A stretch of 64,000 nucleotides of DNA from Alistipes sp. (lineage in GTDB: Bacteria > Bacteroidota > Bacteroidia > Bacteroidales > Rikenellaceae): the NCBI GenBank assembly GCA_017631275.1, contig JAGBTQ010000005.1, forward strand, positions 27,433-91,432, in the 5' to 3' direction. Shown here piece after piece: positions 8,322 through 16,883 of this stretch. Under the pieces are notes generated by a model. It had not been told where the DNA came from, ran no database searches, and worked only from the letters and a program-made list of their open reading frames with translations. A program made the position numbers and the translations under genes. Each line of letters starts with the position of its first letter. Positions within the stretch are counted from its first letter, which is position 1.

Positions 8322-9479
8322 ATGAATATTGAGAGAGTGACCATATTGGGCTCGACAGGGTCTATTGGAGTTCAAACACTCGACATCATACGTCGCAACC
8401 CCGACCGCTTTAAAGTGGCATCACTTGTGGCGCACAGCCGATGGGAGCAGCTTGCCGAGCAGGCACGCGAGTTCGGCGCTGAGAGTGTGGTTATTGGCGA
8501 TGAGAGGCACTACGAAAATCTGAAGGCAGCTCTTGCCGACACCCAGATTAAGGTGATGGCTGGTAGCGAGGCGATAAACCATGTTGCGGAGAGCTATCGT
8601 AGCGACACGGTGGTAAATGCCTTGGTGGGATATGCTGGCTTGCACCCTACACTACTTGCTATCGAGAGTGGCAAGCGCATAGCTCTTGCCAACAAGGAGA
8701 CACTCGTGGTTGGTGGCGACATCATCATGGCAGCAGCACGCCGCAAGGGTGTCGAGATACTACCAATCGACTCGGAGCACTCAGCCATAATGCAGTGCTT
8801 AGAGGGCGAGAAGCGCAAGAGCATACGCAACCTAATCATAACATGTAGCGGTGGCGCTCTACGCAACCACACACGCGAGGAGCTCAAGGACGTAACTCCT
8901 GAAATAGCCTTGAAGCACCCTCAGTGGTCTATGGGCTCGAAGATTACTATCGACTCGGCAACACTCGTAAACAAAGGCTTCGAGGTTATCGAGGCTCGTT
9001 GGTTGTTCGACATCGAGCCTGAGCGCATCAAGGTAGTTATTCACCCTCAGTCGATTGTTCACTCAATGGTTGAGTTTACCGACGGCTCGGTTAAGGCGCA
9101 GCTCGGCAATGCCGATATGCACACCCCTATTAGCTATGCTCTGCTCTACCCTGAGCGTGCGGCAGAGGCTGTCGAGGAGTTCTCGATATTGGACTACCCT
9201 ACGCTATCGTTTGCCGAAGTAGATAGAGTGAAGTATCCAGCCTTGGACATTGCCTACGAGTGCCTAAAGCGTGGTGGCACAGCGGCATGCACGATGAATG
9301 GCGCAAACGAGGTTGCTGTGGCAGCATTCCTTAACCACAAGTGCGGTTATCTCGACATTGTGGGTGCTATACGCTATGCTCTTGACAATGCAACATTTAC
9401 ACAAAATCCAACTCTCGACGACTACGACCGTGCTAACGATGAGGCACGTGAGCTTGCTCGTCGATACCTTAAACTATAA
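8322..9479 (+). CDS. dxr: 1-deoxy-D-xylulose 5-phosphate reductoisomerase
   Basis: Dxr converts DXP to methylerythritol phosphate with NADPH, the committed step of the non-mevalonate isoprenoid pathway. The 385-residue length is normal. Visible features are the NADPH loop ILGSTGSIGVQTLD at residues 8-21, the metal- and substrate-binding segment LPIDSEHSAIMQCL near residue 145, the flexible loop SGGALRNHTREEL with PQWSMG after it, and HPQSIVHSMVEF near residue 240. It lies between the LytM-like gene and rseP, an arrangement seen with dxr-rseP in many bacteria. Confidence 0.96.
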   Translation: MNIERVTILGSTGSIGVQTLDIIRRNPDRFKVASLVAHSRWEQLAEQAREFGAESVVIGDERHYENLKAALADTQIKVMAGSEAINHVAESYRSDTVVNALVGYAGLHPTLLAIESGKRIALANKETLVVGGDIIMAAARRKGVEILPIDSEHSAIMQCLEGEKRKSIRNLIITCSGGALRNHTREELKDVTPEIALKHPQWSMGSKITIDSATLVNKGFEVIEARWLFDIEPERIKVVIHPQSIVHSMVEFTDGSVKAQLGNADMHTPISYALLYPERAAEAVEEFSILDYPTLSFAEVDRVKYPALDIAYECLKRGGTAACTMNGANEVAVAAFLNHKCGYLDIVGAIRYALDNATFTQNPTLDDYDRANDEARELARRYLKL

Positions 9480-9490
9480 ACCGAAAAAAC

Positions 9491-10813
9491 ATGGAAGCAA
9501 TACTTATTAAGGCTCTTCAATTCTTTGCATCGTTGTCGCTACTTGTGATGATTCACGAGTTTGGACACTACATCACAGCACGCATCTTCAAGATTCGCGT
9601 CGAGAAGTTCTACATCTTCTTCAACCCATGGTTCTCGCTCTACAAGCGTAAGATAGGCGAGACAGAGTATGGTATCGGCTGGTTGCCACTAGGTGGCTAT
9701 GTGTCGCTTGCAGGTATGATCGACGAGTCGATGGATCTTGAGCAGATGAAGCAGGAGCCACAGCCCTGGGAGTTCCGCACAAAGCCAGCATGGCAGCGAC
9801 TAATAGTGATGCTTGCGGGTATTACGATGAATGTGTTGCTTGCCATGGCCATCTACTCGGGCATGCTCTACACATGGGGCGAGAACTACTTCCACAACGA
9901 CGACATGGTATATGGCTACTCGTTTAACGAGGCGGGCGAGAAGCTCGGCTTTGTGGATGGCGACAAGATTGTAAGCATCGACGGCGAGGCGATAGGTAAT
10001 ATTCGCGAGATTGATAAGAAGCTAATCATTGCCGACGACAACCGCACAGTGGTTGTTGAGCGTGGTGGCGAGAATGTGACACTCACCCTACCACTCGAGC
10101 AACTTGTGGCAATGCGTGAGGATCAATCAATTATTGGCTTCTACGAGCCTATCGTGCCATTTATCATCGAGAGCGTTGAGTCGGATAGTAGCAAGGAGGC
10201 GGGCGTGATGGCTGGCGACAAGGTTATTACCATAGACAACAACGCCATTAGCGACTTCTTCGCGGGCAAGGAGCTCTTGGCAAAGGCTCAGGGTCGCAAT
10301 GCCGAGATTGACATCGTGCGCAATGCGGCAGACACGCTACGCCTAAGCGTGCCTATCAACGCCGAGGGCAAGATGGGTGTAAGCATCAAGATGATTGCAC
10401 CACGTACCGTGGAGTATGGCTTCTTCGAGTCAATCCCTGCGGGTATTCGTCGCACAGGCCGAGAGATAGCATCGTACTGGGATCAGCTAAAGATGATTGT
10501 TAATCCTAAGACTAAGAGCTACAAGGAGGTAGGTGGCTTTATTGCCATCGGCAACATCTTCCCAAGCGAGTGGAACTGGCAGAGCTTCTGGGCACTAACA
10601 GCGCTCCTATCGGTAATCCTCGCAATTATGAATATCTTGCCTATCCCAGGTCTTGACGGCGGTCATGCCTTGTTCACCCTTTGGGAGATTATCACACGCC
10701 GCAAGCCAAGCGACAAGTTCCTTGAGGTGATGCAGTATATAGGCTTAGCGCTATTGCTCCTACTTTTGGTATATGCCAACGGCAACGACATTATCAAGCT
10801 CTTCATCAAATAA
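9491..10813 (+). CDS. rseP: Site-2 intramembrane metalloprotease
   Basis: RseP-type proteases cut transmembrane segments of regulatory proteins or leftover signal peptides in the inner membrane. The 440-residue protein has the zinc motif HEFGH at residues 22-26 in the first membrane segment, a second membrane segment near 95-120, PDZ-like regions in the periplasmic part (about 130-300; one around VDGDKIVSIDGEAIG, another around VMAGDKVITIDNNAI), and the third zinc ligand in ILPIPGLDGGHALF near residue 380. A final membrane segment is near 415-435. No sigma-E or anti-sigma gene is nearby, so the substrate is unknown. It is in the dxr operon. Confidence 0.94.
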   Translation: MEAILIKALQFFASLSLLVMIHEFGHYITARIFKIRVEKFYIFFNPWFSLYKRKIGETEYGIGWLPLGGYVSLAGMIDESMDLEQMKQEPQPWEFRTKPAWQRLIVMLAGITMNVLLAMAIYSGMLYTWGENYFHNDDMVYGYSFNEAGEKLGFVDGDKIVSIDGEAIGNIREIDKKLIIADDNRTVVVERGGENVTLTLPLEQLVAMREDQSIIGFYEPIVPFIIESVESDSSKEAGVMAGDKVITIDNNAISDFFAGKELLAKAQGRNAEIDIVRNAADTLRLSVPINAEGKMGVSIKMIAPRTVEYGFFESIPAGIRRTGREIASYWDQLKMIVNPKTKSYKEVGGFIAIGNIFPSEWNWQSFWALTALLSVILAIMNILPIPGLDGGHALFTLWEIITRRKPSDKFLEVMQYIGLALLLLLLVYANGNDIIKLFIK

Positions 10814-10819
10814 TAGACT

Positions 10820-12184
10820 ATGGCAAAGCTAAAGCGTGTATTCTTCTGCACCTCGTGCGGCTACGAGACGCCTAAGTGGTTGGGCAAGTGTCCCTCGTGC
10901 GGCGAGTGGAACACCATCACTGAGCATGTTGTAGCCAAGGAGTCGGCATCGGGCTCAAACATAGCACGTCTTGCCTCGGTGCCTAAGGCAGTGCCACAGA
11001 AGGTGCAGGATATCGAGGAGCACTCTACACGCCGTATCGACACAGGAAATAGCGAGCTTAACCGCGTATTGGGTGGAGGTCTTGTGCCAGGCTCACTTAT
11101 CTTGTTGGGTGGCGAGCCGGGTATCGGCAAATCTACCCTATCGCTGCAACTTGCCCTCACGGCAAACAATCTCAAGACATTATACGTATCGGGCGAGGAG
11201 TCGGCAGAGCAGATTAAGATGCGCGCTATGCGTCTTGGCATCGAGAACGAGGAGTGCACGGTATATACCGAGACACTGCTCGAGAACATCATCACCGAGA
11301 TTGAGAACCTACACCCCGATATCGTAATCATCGACTCGATACAGACCATGTCGTCGGACGTTGTGGAGTCGTCGGCAGGTAGCGTACCACAGATTAGAGA
11401 GTGTGCAGCGTCGCTACTGCGTGTGGCTAAGAGCACAGGTACGGCGATATTTATCATCGGTCACATAACCAAGGACGGCACCATTGCAGGTCCTAAGATT
11501 TTAGAGCATATTGTAGATGTCGTGCTTCAGTTTGAGGGCGACAACAACCACACCTACCGCATACTACGAGGCATCAAAAACCGCTTTGGTGCAACATACG
11601 AGATTGGCGTATTCGAGATGCGCGACTCGGGACTGAAGGTCGTGGATAACCCATCAGAGATACTTCTCACGCACTACGACGAGCCACTATCGGGTTGCTC
11701 GGTGGGTGCTGCTGTCGATGGTGTTCGCCCCTACCTTATCGAGGTGCAAGCCTTGGCAAGTGGTGCGGCATATGGAACACCTCAGCGCTCAGCAACAGGC
11801 TTCGACCAGCGACGACTAAATATGTTGTTGGCAGTATTGGAGAAGCGTGTGGGCATGAAGATGTATCAGAAGGACGTATTCCTTAACTTTGCCGGTGGCT
11901 TCAAAATCTCAGACACAGGCATGGACCTCGCCGTGGTTGCAGCCATAATATCGAGCTACTACGATAGAGCCCTGCGCGAGGGCGTATGCTGCGCTGGCGA
12001 GATTGGTCTTTCGGGTGAGGTGCGCCCAGCACCACGCACCGAACAACGTATTGCCGAGGCTGCACGCTTAGGCTTCAAGCGCATTGTGGTGTCAAGCTTC
12101 GTGGAGCGCACCGTGAAGCGTCCAAAAGGCATCGAGGTAGTATTTATCTCGAGTATCGAGGAGCTACCCAAGGCGATGTTTTAA
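10820..12184 (+). CDS. radA: DNA repair protein RadA
   Basis: RadA helps process recombination intermediates by driving branch migration with RecA. The 454-residue protein shows the family order: an N-terminal four-cysteine zinc finger (FCTSCGYETPKW and GKCPSCGEW), Walker A GGEPGIGKSTL near residue 91, Walker B IVIIDSIQT, the RadA-specific KNRFG motif near residue 253, and a C-terminal Lon-like domain (about 280-454). It starts six bases after rseP and ends the operon at a strong hairpin. Confidence 0.96.
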   Translation: MAKLKRVFFCTSCGYETPKWLGKCPSCGEWNTITEHVVAKESASGSNIARLASVPKAVPQKVQDIEEHSTRRIDTGNSELNRVLGGGLVPGSLILLGGEPGIGKSTLSLQLALTANNLKTLYVSGEESAEQIKMRAMRLGIENEECTVYTETLLENIITEIENLHPDIVIIDSIQTMSSDVVESSAGSVPQIRECAASLLRVAKSTGTAIFIIGHITKDGTIAGPKILEHIVDVVLQFEGDNNHTYRILRGIKNRFGATYEIGVFEMRDSGLKVVDNPSEILLTHYDEPLSGCSVGAAVDGVRPYLIEVQALASGAAYGTPQRSATGFDQRRLNMLLAVLEKRVGMKMYQKDVFLNFAGGFKISDTGMDLAVVAAIISSYYDRALREGVCCAGEIGLSGEVRPAPRTEQRIAEAARLGFKRIVVSSFVERTVKRPKGIEVVFISSIEELPKAMF

Positions 12185-12200
12185 CGATGGAAAAAAAGTT

Positions 12201-12232
12201 AAAGGCGACACACATTACCGTGTGTCGCCTTT
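12201..12232. terminator. Strong hairpin between convergent genes
   Basis: A perfect 13-base stem (12201-12213 with 12220-12232, core GGCGACACAC) has a six-base loop, with A runs on one side and T runs on the other. It can terminate radA and the gene arriving from 14558. Confidence 0.88.
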
Positions 12233-12245
12233 AGCTTTAATAACA

Positions 12246-14558
12246 CTACTTGTGAAGATTAATCCAGGCACCATTTCTAATATATTCATCGTAATGCCAA
12301 CCACTTACAAACAAAATTACCGTCTTTCTATCATTTAATATCTTAAGAGCACCAACATATATATATTCGCCATTAACCATATTTGATATAATACATTCAT
12401 AACCCTTGCCAAAAACTCCGAAATCTTTTCGACTGAAATCACTATCTGAAATCCAGCCTGGGAACATAGCCTTAAAGAAGCCAATAGGCCAACTACGGTT
12501 CCATACATCTAAATAACCATCATAGACTAGATCAGATATCTCTTTCTTGTAACTTGGATATGCAGCTACAAGCTTCTTGTATACTCGATCCTGTTTTGCC
12601 TTAAACTGAGCCGCACGACGAGCCTCCTCTGCAGCTTCTCGCTTCTCACGCTCAATCTGCTCTAGACGCGATTTAAACTCACTATCAGAGAGTAATTTGC
12701 CGTTTTCATAGATTTTAATTAGAGTCTTTGATTTGTTGTAAACATTACCACTGTAAAGGTTTACTCTTAAAACATGCTCAGGACCAGCACCCAACTTTGC
12801 GCCGAAGGCCTTTAAACGCTCATCGTGGTTAAGTTTGTTGCCTGCCTCATCGAGCACCTCAAATGAGAATGTACCCTCGAAGTATGAACCATCGGCAAAA
12901 ACAACCTTATTGTTATAGGTGTCGATACTCTTATAGTCGCCCGAGGTGTATGTCTGACTAAACTTTTGAAGCTTACCCTCAGAATCGTACACAGTCATAG
13001 TTTTTGTATCTTCGTTATAAGCCTGCACGCCGACATTACTCTTTGTACATGTAATCTCAAGTTTATCCGATGCAAATACTCGACGACCATACTCATCTTT
13101 AGAGTAGATGTTAGGGGCATAACCAAGTGAGTTGAAGTATTCATAGGTTGGTGCATTCATAAACGAGTCGATGTAGTAGAGGATATCGCCATTTGGATAC
13201 TTGATGTAAAGCTGATCCGAATTACGGGTTTTGTCATAGAACATCTGCGCCAAGTCCTTAAATGTAATTTGGAATGACTCAGGAACATTGTAGTAGTCAG
13301 CCTTCAAAAAGTCTGAAGCCTTTAGCTCGTTATACTTCGCAATATATGCATTGTACTCCTCCTCGGGCATACCATGAGTATATTTGTGTGCTGATCCATC
13401 AGCAAGAGTAAGTGTTCCCTCATCAACATACTTCAAGAAGTCATTTGTAGGGATTGTTGTAGATAGATAGTTAGCCAAAGAAATAGTCGCCTTGATACGA
13501 TTACCACCGATAGTACCACTAAACTTATCGCCATTAGCAAGTGTGCGATTAACATTACCAGACACCACAACATTATCCTTAATCTGAAGATGGCCACCAT
13601 CTTTCATCGTAAGCTTACCATTAAGCTCATACATATCGAGCATATCGTAGCGCAATGCTGCATCTTTGAATGTACAGAGCTGGCTTAGCGTTAAGTCTGA
13701 AAGGTGGCCAACCCTACCATCGTACACATCGCCAGTTGTAAACTTATAATGTACACCTTTTTGTGTTATGTAGTTACCATTATTTGCAATCTTATAGCTT
13801 GACACTTTTCCGTTATTCACAACAATAAGATCGCCATTAGGGCGCTCAAACTTCGCAATATTACCTGACTTAGAGAATGTAGCTCCGTTGTCAAACTCAA
13901 GCTTCACGTTATTGCTTGATTTACCAAGCACCAAGCCTGTTTTCTGCATACTTATTGTAGACTCAATGCCACCTGTAACTGTAAATTTTTTGCTACATGC
14001 GAACTTTTGTGCCAAGTTAAGTTCATTGTTTGTGACAGAACCATAAACATAGGCTGGCACCTCGTATGAGTTTATCTTTGTTGAGTAGCCAATTGGAATA
14101 GAGATATACATGGAATCTCCTTTGAGCGAAGCGACAAGAAGATCGTTAGAATAGAAACCGCCATCTGTCAAATATAATTTAAGATCTCGATCACTCTCCC
14201 ACATATTACACCAATTAATCAACGAAGAAATTGTGTCTATAATAGGAGTAAGAGGTATTACACGCTTAGTCTTGTACGTAAGATTTCCCTTAAACACAAC
14301 TTTCTGATTTACAAACGTAATCGTTGCATTGGAAATAATACCCTCCTTACTGAAGTCACCCTCGATAATGTAGGTATACTCAGTTTCTGAGTCGGAGTTA
14401 GTAATCGTGAGAGTGCCATGACCATTTGGCTTTTTGCCACTAGCATAACCCTCATACACAGCTTCTGGCTTACCCTTTAATTCAAAGGTCTTTGATTTCT
14501 GTGCACTAAGCGACGTGAGTGTCATTAGGCACATGATAATTAGTAGTAGTTTTTTCAT
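12246..14558 (-). CDS. Secreted MORN-like repeat protein
   Basis: I start at the ATG giving MKKLLLIIMCLMTLTSLSAQ, a signal peptide; an ATG four codons upstream at 14570 is possible but would put charged residues in front. The mature protein of about 750 residues is beta-rich, with motifs like MORN repeats (YEGYASGKKPNGHGTLT near residue 35, VYDGRVGHLSDL, YFEGTFSF), each of the type Y-x-G-x(n)-G-x-G. A charged helix near residues 630-660 (KREAAEEARRAAQFK) probably forms a coiled coil before a globular C-terminal domain. MORN-like proteins in Bacteroidota are common and mostly uncharacterised. A role at the envelope is inferred from the signal peptide only. Confidence 0.78.
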   Translation of the reverse strand: MKKLLLIIMCLMTLTSLSAQKSKTFELKGKPEAVYEGYASGKKPNGHGTLTITNSDSETEYTYIIEGDFSKEGIISNATITFVNQKVVFKGNLTYKTKRVIPLTPIIDTISSLINWCNMWESDRDLKLYLTDGGFYSNDLLVASLKGDSMYISIPIGYSTKINSYEVPAYVYGSVTNNELNLAQKFACSKKFTVTGGIESTISMQKTGLVLGKSSNNVKLEFDNGATFSKSGNIAKFERPNGDLIVVNNGKVSSYKIANNGNYITQKGVHYKFTTGDVYDGRVGHLSDLTLSQLCTFKDAALRYDMLDMYELNGKLTMKDGGHLQIKDNVVVSGNVNRTLANGDKFSGTIGGNRIKATISLANYLSTTIPTNDFLKYVDEGTLTLADGSAHKYTHGMPEEEYNAYIAKYNELKASDFLKADYYNVPESFQITFKDLAQMFYDKTRNSDQLYIKYPNGDILYYIDSFMNAPTYEYFNSLGYAPNIYSKDEYGRRVFASDKLEITCTKSNVGVQAYNEDTKTMTVYDSEGKLQKFSQTYTSGDYKSIDTYNNKVVFADGSYFEGTFSFEVLDEAGNKLNHDERLKAFGAKLGAGPEHVLRVNLYSGNVYNKSKTLIKIYENGKLLSDSEFKSRLEQIEREKREAAEEARRAAQFKAKQDRVYKKLVAAYPSYKKEISDLVYDGYLDVWNRSWPIGFFKAMFPGWISDSDFSRKDFGVFGKGYECIISNMVNGEYIYVGALKILNDRKTVILFVSGWHYDEYIRNGAWINLHK

Positions 14559-14645
14559 ATCAGTTTGCATTTAATTTTTTCCGATAATACAAATATAAGG
14601 AAATATCGCCTTAGCGGCAAATAATTATCAAACTTAGTGCGCCGA

Positions 14646-15020
14646 ATGAAAAACTATGGTACAGCATTTGAACGGCATAAGATAAACGACACAGGTATGA
14701 GAATTGAGGATTTTGACACGATAATATCGTCAGACAGGCTAATGCTCGTAGATTTCTACGCCATGAGGTGCGGTGCTTGTCGGGCGATGAACTACACCTT
14801 GGAGCGTGTGGCACTAACCATGAGCGACATAGCGACACTCATAAGCATAGATACTTCTTCGGAGGAGCACATAGAACTTGTGCACCGCTACAACATTAGG
14901 CGAGTGCCAACACTCATAATATTCAGGCGTGGCGAGAGCCTATGGCGCATGAGCGGAATAATATCGTTCGAGCGACTATGCCAAATTATTCGACGACAAC
15001 AGCCATGCAACATCTTCTAA
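14646..15020 (+). CDS. Thioredoxin-family protein (CGAC active site)
   Basis: A short thioredoxin fold with the strand LMLVDFYAMRCGACRAMNYT, where CGAC replaces the usual CGPC, and the conserved cis-proline region RRVPTLIIFRRG. Replacing Pro with Ala between the cysteines usually raises redox potential, so it may act as an oxidant or a specialised reductase. The start is uncertain: ATG at 14646 is used here, GTG at 14637 is possible, and ATG at 14697 would begin directly at the thioredoxin core (MRIEDFD). No signal peptide is present, so it is cytoplasmic. It stands alone between two convergent genes with hairpins. Confidence 0.82.
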   Translation: MKNYGTAFERHKINDTGMRIEDFDTIISSDRLMLVDFYAMRCGACRAMNYTLERVALTMSDIATLISIDTSSEEHIELVHRYNIRRVPTLIIFRRGESLWRMSGIISFERLCQIIRRQQPCNIF

Positions 15021-15025
15021 AAAAC

Positions 15026-15057
15026 AAAGAGTGAGTATTCAAAAAAACTCACTCTTT
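15026..15057. terminator. Hairpin terminator after the thioredoxin gene
   Basis: AAAGAGTGAGT at 15026-15036 pairs fully with 15047-15057, with A- and T-rich flanks. It ends four bases before the stop of the minus-strand gene, so it probably serves both directions. Confidence 0.82.
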
Positions 15058-15060
15058 TAC

Positions 15061-15702
15061 TTAATACTCTAAGCGCCAACTAAGTTCGTCGACGATTATC
15101 TGCTTTGCCCTACACTCATTGAGGCGCTCGAGCAACACGGGAATGCCGACACTCAGCGACTTATCGCGGCTGGCAACGTAGCACAGCAATGTAACAACGC
15201 CATTGGCAATAAGCACCGAATCGGGATTAGCTCGCACGGCATTCTCAACAGCAATCAACGCCACTTCGGACAAGGTGCGCTCGTTGCGCGATGCTGCCAT
15301 AAGTGCGGCATAGGCGACAAGCTCATTGCTCTCGACAGTCCACACGCCCATAAGCGAGTTAATGTCGTAGATCTTCGACAAAAGAGCAAATGCCAACTCC
15401 TCGGCAAGCTCCGAGTTTACGATGCCACGTGCCCAGAACGGAAACTCGTGTGTATCGACCTTCGTAGGCTCAGCAAGATGACATGCGGCAAGTCGAAGCT
15501 CACGCACCTGTTGCTTATAGAGGTACTTAGCAAATTCGTAGTCGCGCTCCTCCTCGGCAACAATCTCACGCACCGTGGCAATGCTAACGCCATAGTTCAG
15601 ACCATACTTCTGACCATCGCGTTGCATGCTCTCCGAAACTGCACCATTCATCTGCTTACGCAAGCGTCCAAGCAGTGCTATCATGCGCTGTGTATTATCC
15701 AT
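15061..15702 (-). CDS. AlkD-like DNA alkylation-repair/HEAT-type protein
   Basis: The 213-residue all-helical protein resembles the small DNA alkylation repair family of Bacteroidota. It has an N-terminal helix (MIALLGRLRKQMNGAVSESM), a GLNYGVSIATVREIV segment, then repeated helix pairs with the aromatic and acidic patch VDTHEFPFWARGIVNSE. AlkD-type HEAT proteins flip or expose alkylated bases and remove 3- or 7-methyl purines. Here the match is by general pattern, and the catalytic Asp/Trp pair cannot be assigned with certainty. Its start lies one base from the stop of the DUF4831-type gene, so they form one minus-strand unit. Confidence 0.65.
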   Translation of the reverse strand: MDNTQRMIALLGRLRKQMNGAVSESMQRDGQKYGLNYGVSIATVREIVAEEERDYEFAKYLYKQQVRELRLAACHLAEPTKVDTHEFPFWARGIVNSELAEELAFALLSKIYDINSLMGVWTVESNELVAYAALMAASRNERTLSEVALIAVENAVRANPDSVLIANGVVTLLCYVASRDKSLSVGIPVLLERLNECRAKQIIVDELSWRLEY

Positions 15703-15703
15703 A

Positions 15704-16723
15704 CTAACGTGCTGGCTTTACAAAAGATACTGTGCGACCAAACTCATAGATAGGCAACACTCGCTTAGCCATAACCTCGTCGTAGCCGAGGCAGAGTGTC
15801 ACATCAGCATTGTTTGCATAGCGATAAAAGAGATTACCCTTAACATCACTCTCAGGATAGCTCATCTCAGTAGGGTTGATAACAAGCATTATGATTTCAC
15901 CTGCGAGATCGTCAGCCGAGAGCAAACCATCTTTGCTATTGAAACGTGCTACGGTATATTTTGCAGGAAGCATCTTTGGCTCAGGCTGTGGCGCAACCTC
16001 AACAGCAGTCTTCTTTGTCTTCTTCTCGGCTGGTTTCTCAGCCTCAGAAGCCACTGCACCCTCTGCTGATTCTACCACCTCGGCAGGCTCAACCTTCTCA
16101 AACTCAGCTGGCTTAACAGTAACGTAATAACGCTGATGGCTATAAGTCACAGAGCGCTTACCGAAGAATAGCTCCAAATACTCCTTCTCAAGGCGGTCAA
16201 TCTCACGAAGAGCGCTCTCAAGACCTGCACCATAGACACCGTCGCCCAACTCGGCAGTGATTAGCTCAAGGCGTGCAGTACGCAAAGCATAAATCTGCTC
16301 AGCAGCACGATCTGCAGCCTGCTCATCAGTAAGAGGTGACTTGCTTAGGCGATCAGGCAAAACCTTTGGGAACTCAATATTTGCCACCTCGCAGCAATTA
16401 TCTACTTCGACACTCTCCGAAGCATAGTACGACGATGTTTCAGCTACGGCAACATCACTCTTAACAATGCGATGAATAACCTTATCTACCAGCGGAGCAT
16501 TAGCGCCCAATAGTCGCTGAGCTTGCTTAGCATAAGGACCTGGCACAAACTGCTCGGTCTCGACAACAATATCTACAGCAAGTGTAGTGTTTGCCTCGGC
16601 AACAACAACGTTACCATTCTCGACATATGAGCCAATACGTTTCTTGACAACCTGCTGTGCCGAGCTATCGACAACAAGCGACGAGGCAACAAGCAAGAGT
16701 GCTACTAATAGAGAGCGTTTCAT
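15704..16723 (-). CDS. DUF4831-type secreted protein
   Basis: The 339-residue protein has a signal peptide (MKRSLLVALLLVASSLVVDS) and the layout of the Bacteroidota DUF4831 family: a GSYVENGNVVVAEANTTLAV beta segment, the GPYAKQAQRLLG motif near residue 62, an AADRAAEQIYALRTARLELI helix near 140, and a C-terminal strand region. An alanine- and glutamate-rich linker (VVESAEGAVASEAEKPAEKK) separates two halves near residues 215-235. Function is unknown; an outer-envelope location is likely. The promoter is directly upstream on the minus strand. Confidence 0.8.
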   Translation of the reverse strand: MKRSLLVALLLVASSLVVDSSAQQVVKKRIGSYVENGNVVVAEANTTLAVDIVVETEQFVPGPYAKQAQRLLGANAPLVDKVIHRIVKSDVAVAETSSYYASESVEVDNCCEVANIEFPKVLPDRLSKSPLTDEQAADRAAEQIYALRTARLELITAELGDGVYGAGLESALREIDRLEKEYLELFFGKRSVTYSHQRYYVTVKPAEFEKVEPAEVVESAEGAVASEAEKPAEKKTKKTAVEVAPQPEPKMLPAKYTVARFNSKDGLLSADDLAGEIIMLVINPTEMSYPESDVKGNLFYRYANNADVTLCLGYDEVMAKRVLPIYEFGRTVSFVKPAR

Positions 16724-16759
16724 AATATCTTATTTCTGTTAATTATTAACTTAATTTAA

Positions 16760-16767
16760 CAAAGGTA
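16760..16767 (-). promoter_or_regulatory. -7 box (TACCTTTG) of the DUF4831-type gene
   Basis: Minus-strand TACCTTTG lies 36 bases before the start codon at 16723. A properly spaced -33 box is not evident. Confidence 0.55.
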
Positions 16768-16837
16768 CACAAAATTAATCAAATGGCGAAAATTATCCGC
16801 ACTTTTTTACTCGCACAGAGAAGCAAACAAAAAAATA

Positions 16838-16862
16838 TAGGGCATGGCTAAGCCACACCCTA
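16838..16862 (-). terminator. Hairpin terminator after the AspT/YidE-type transporter gene
   Basis: TAGGG and TGGC segments at 16838-16848 pair with 16852-16862 across a small internal loop. On the minus strand the hairpin is followed by ATATTTTTTTG. It lies 21 bases after the transporter stop. Confidence 0.8.
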
Positions 16863-16883
16863 CATATTACGAAGTTGTTAGCG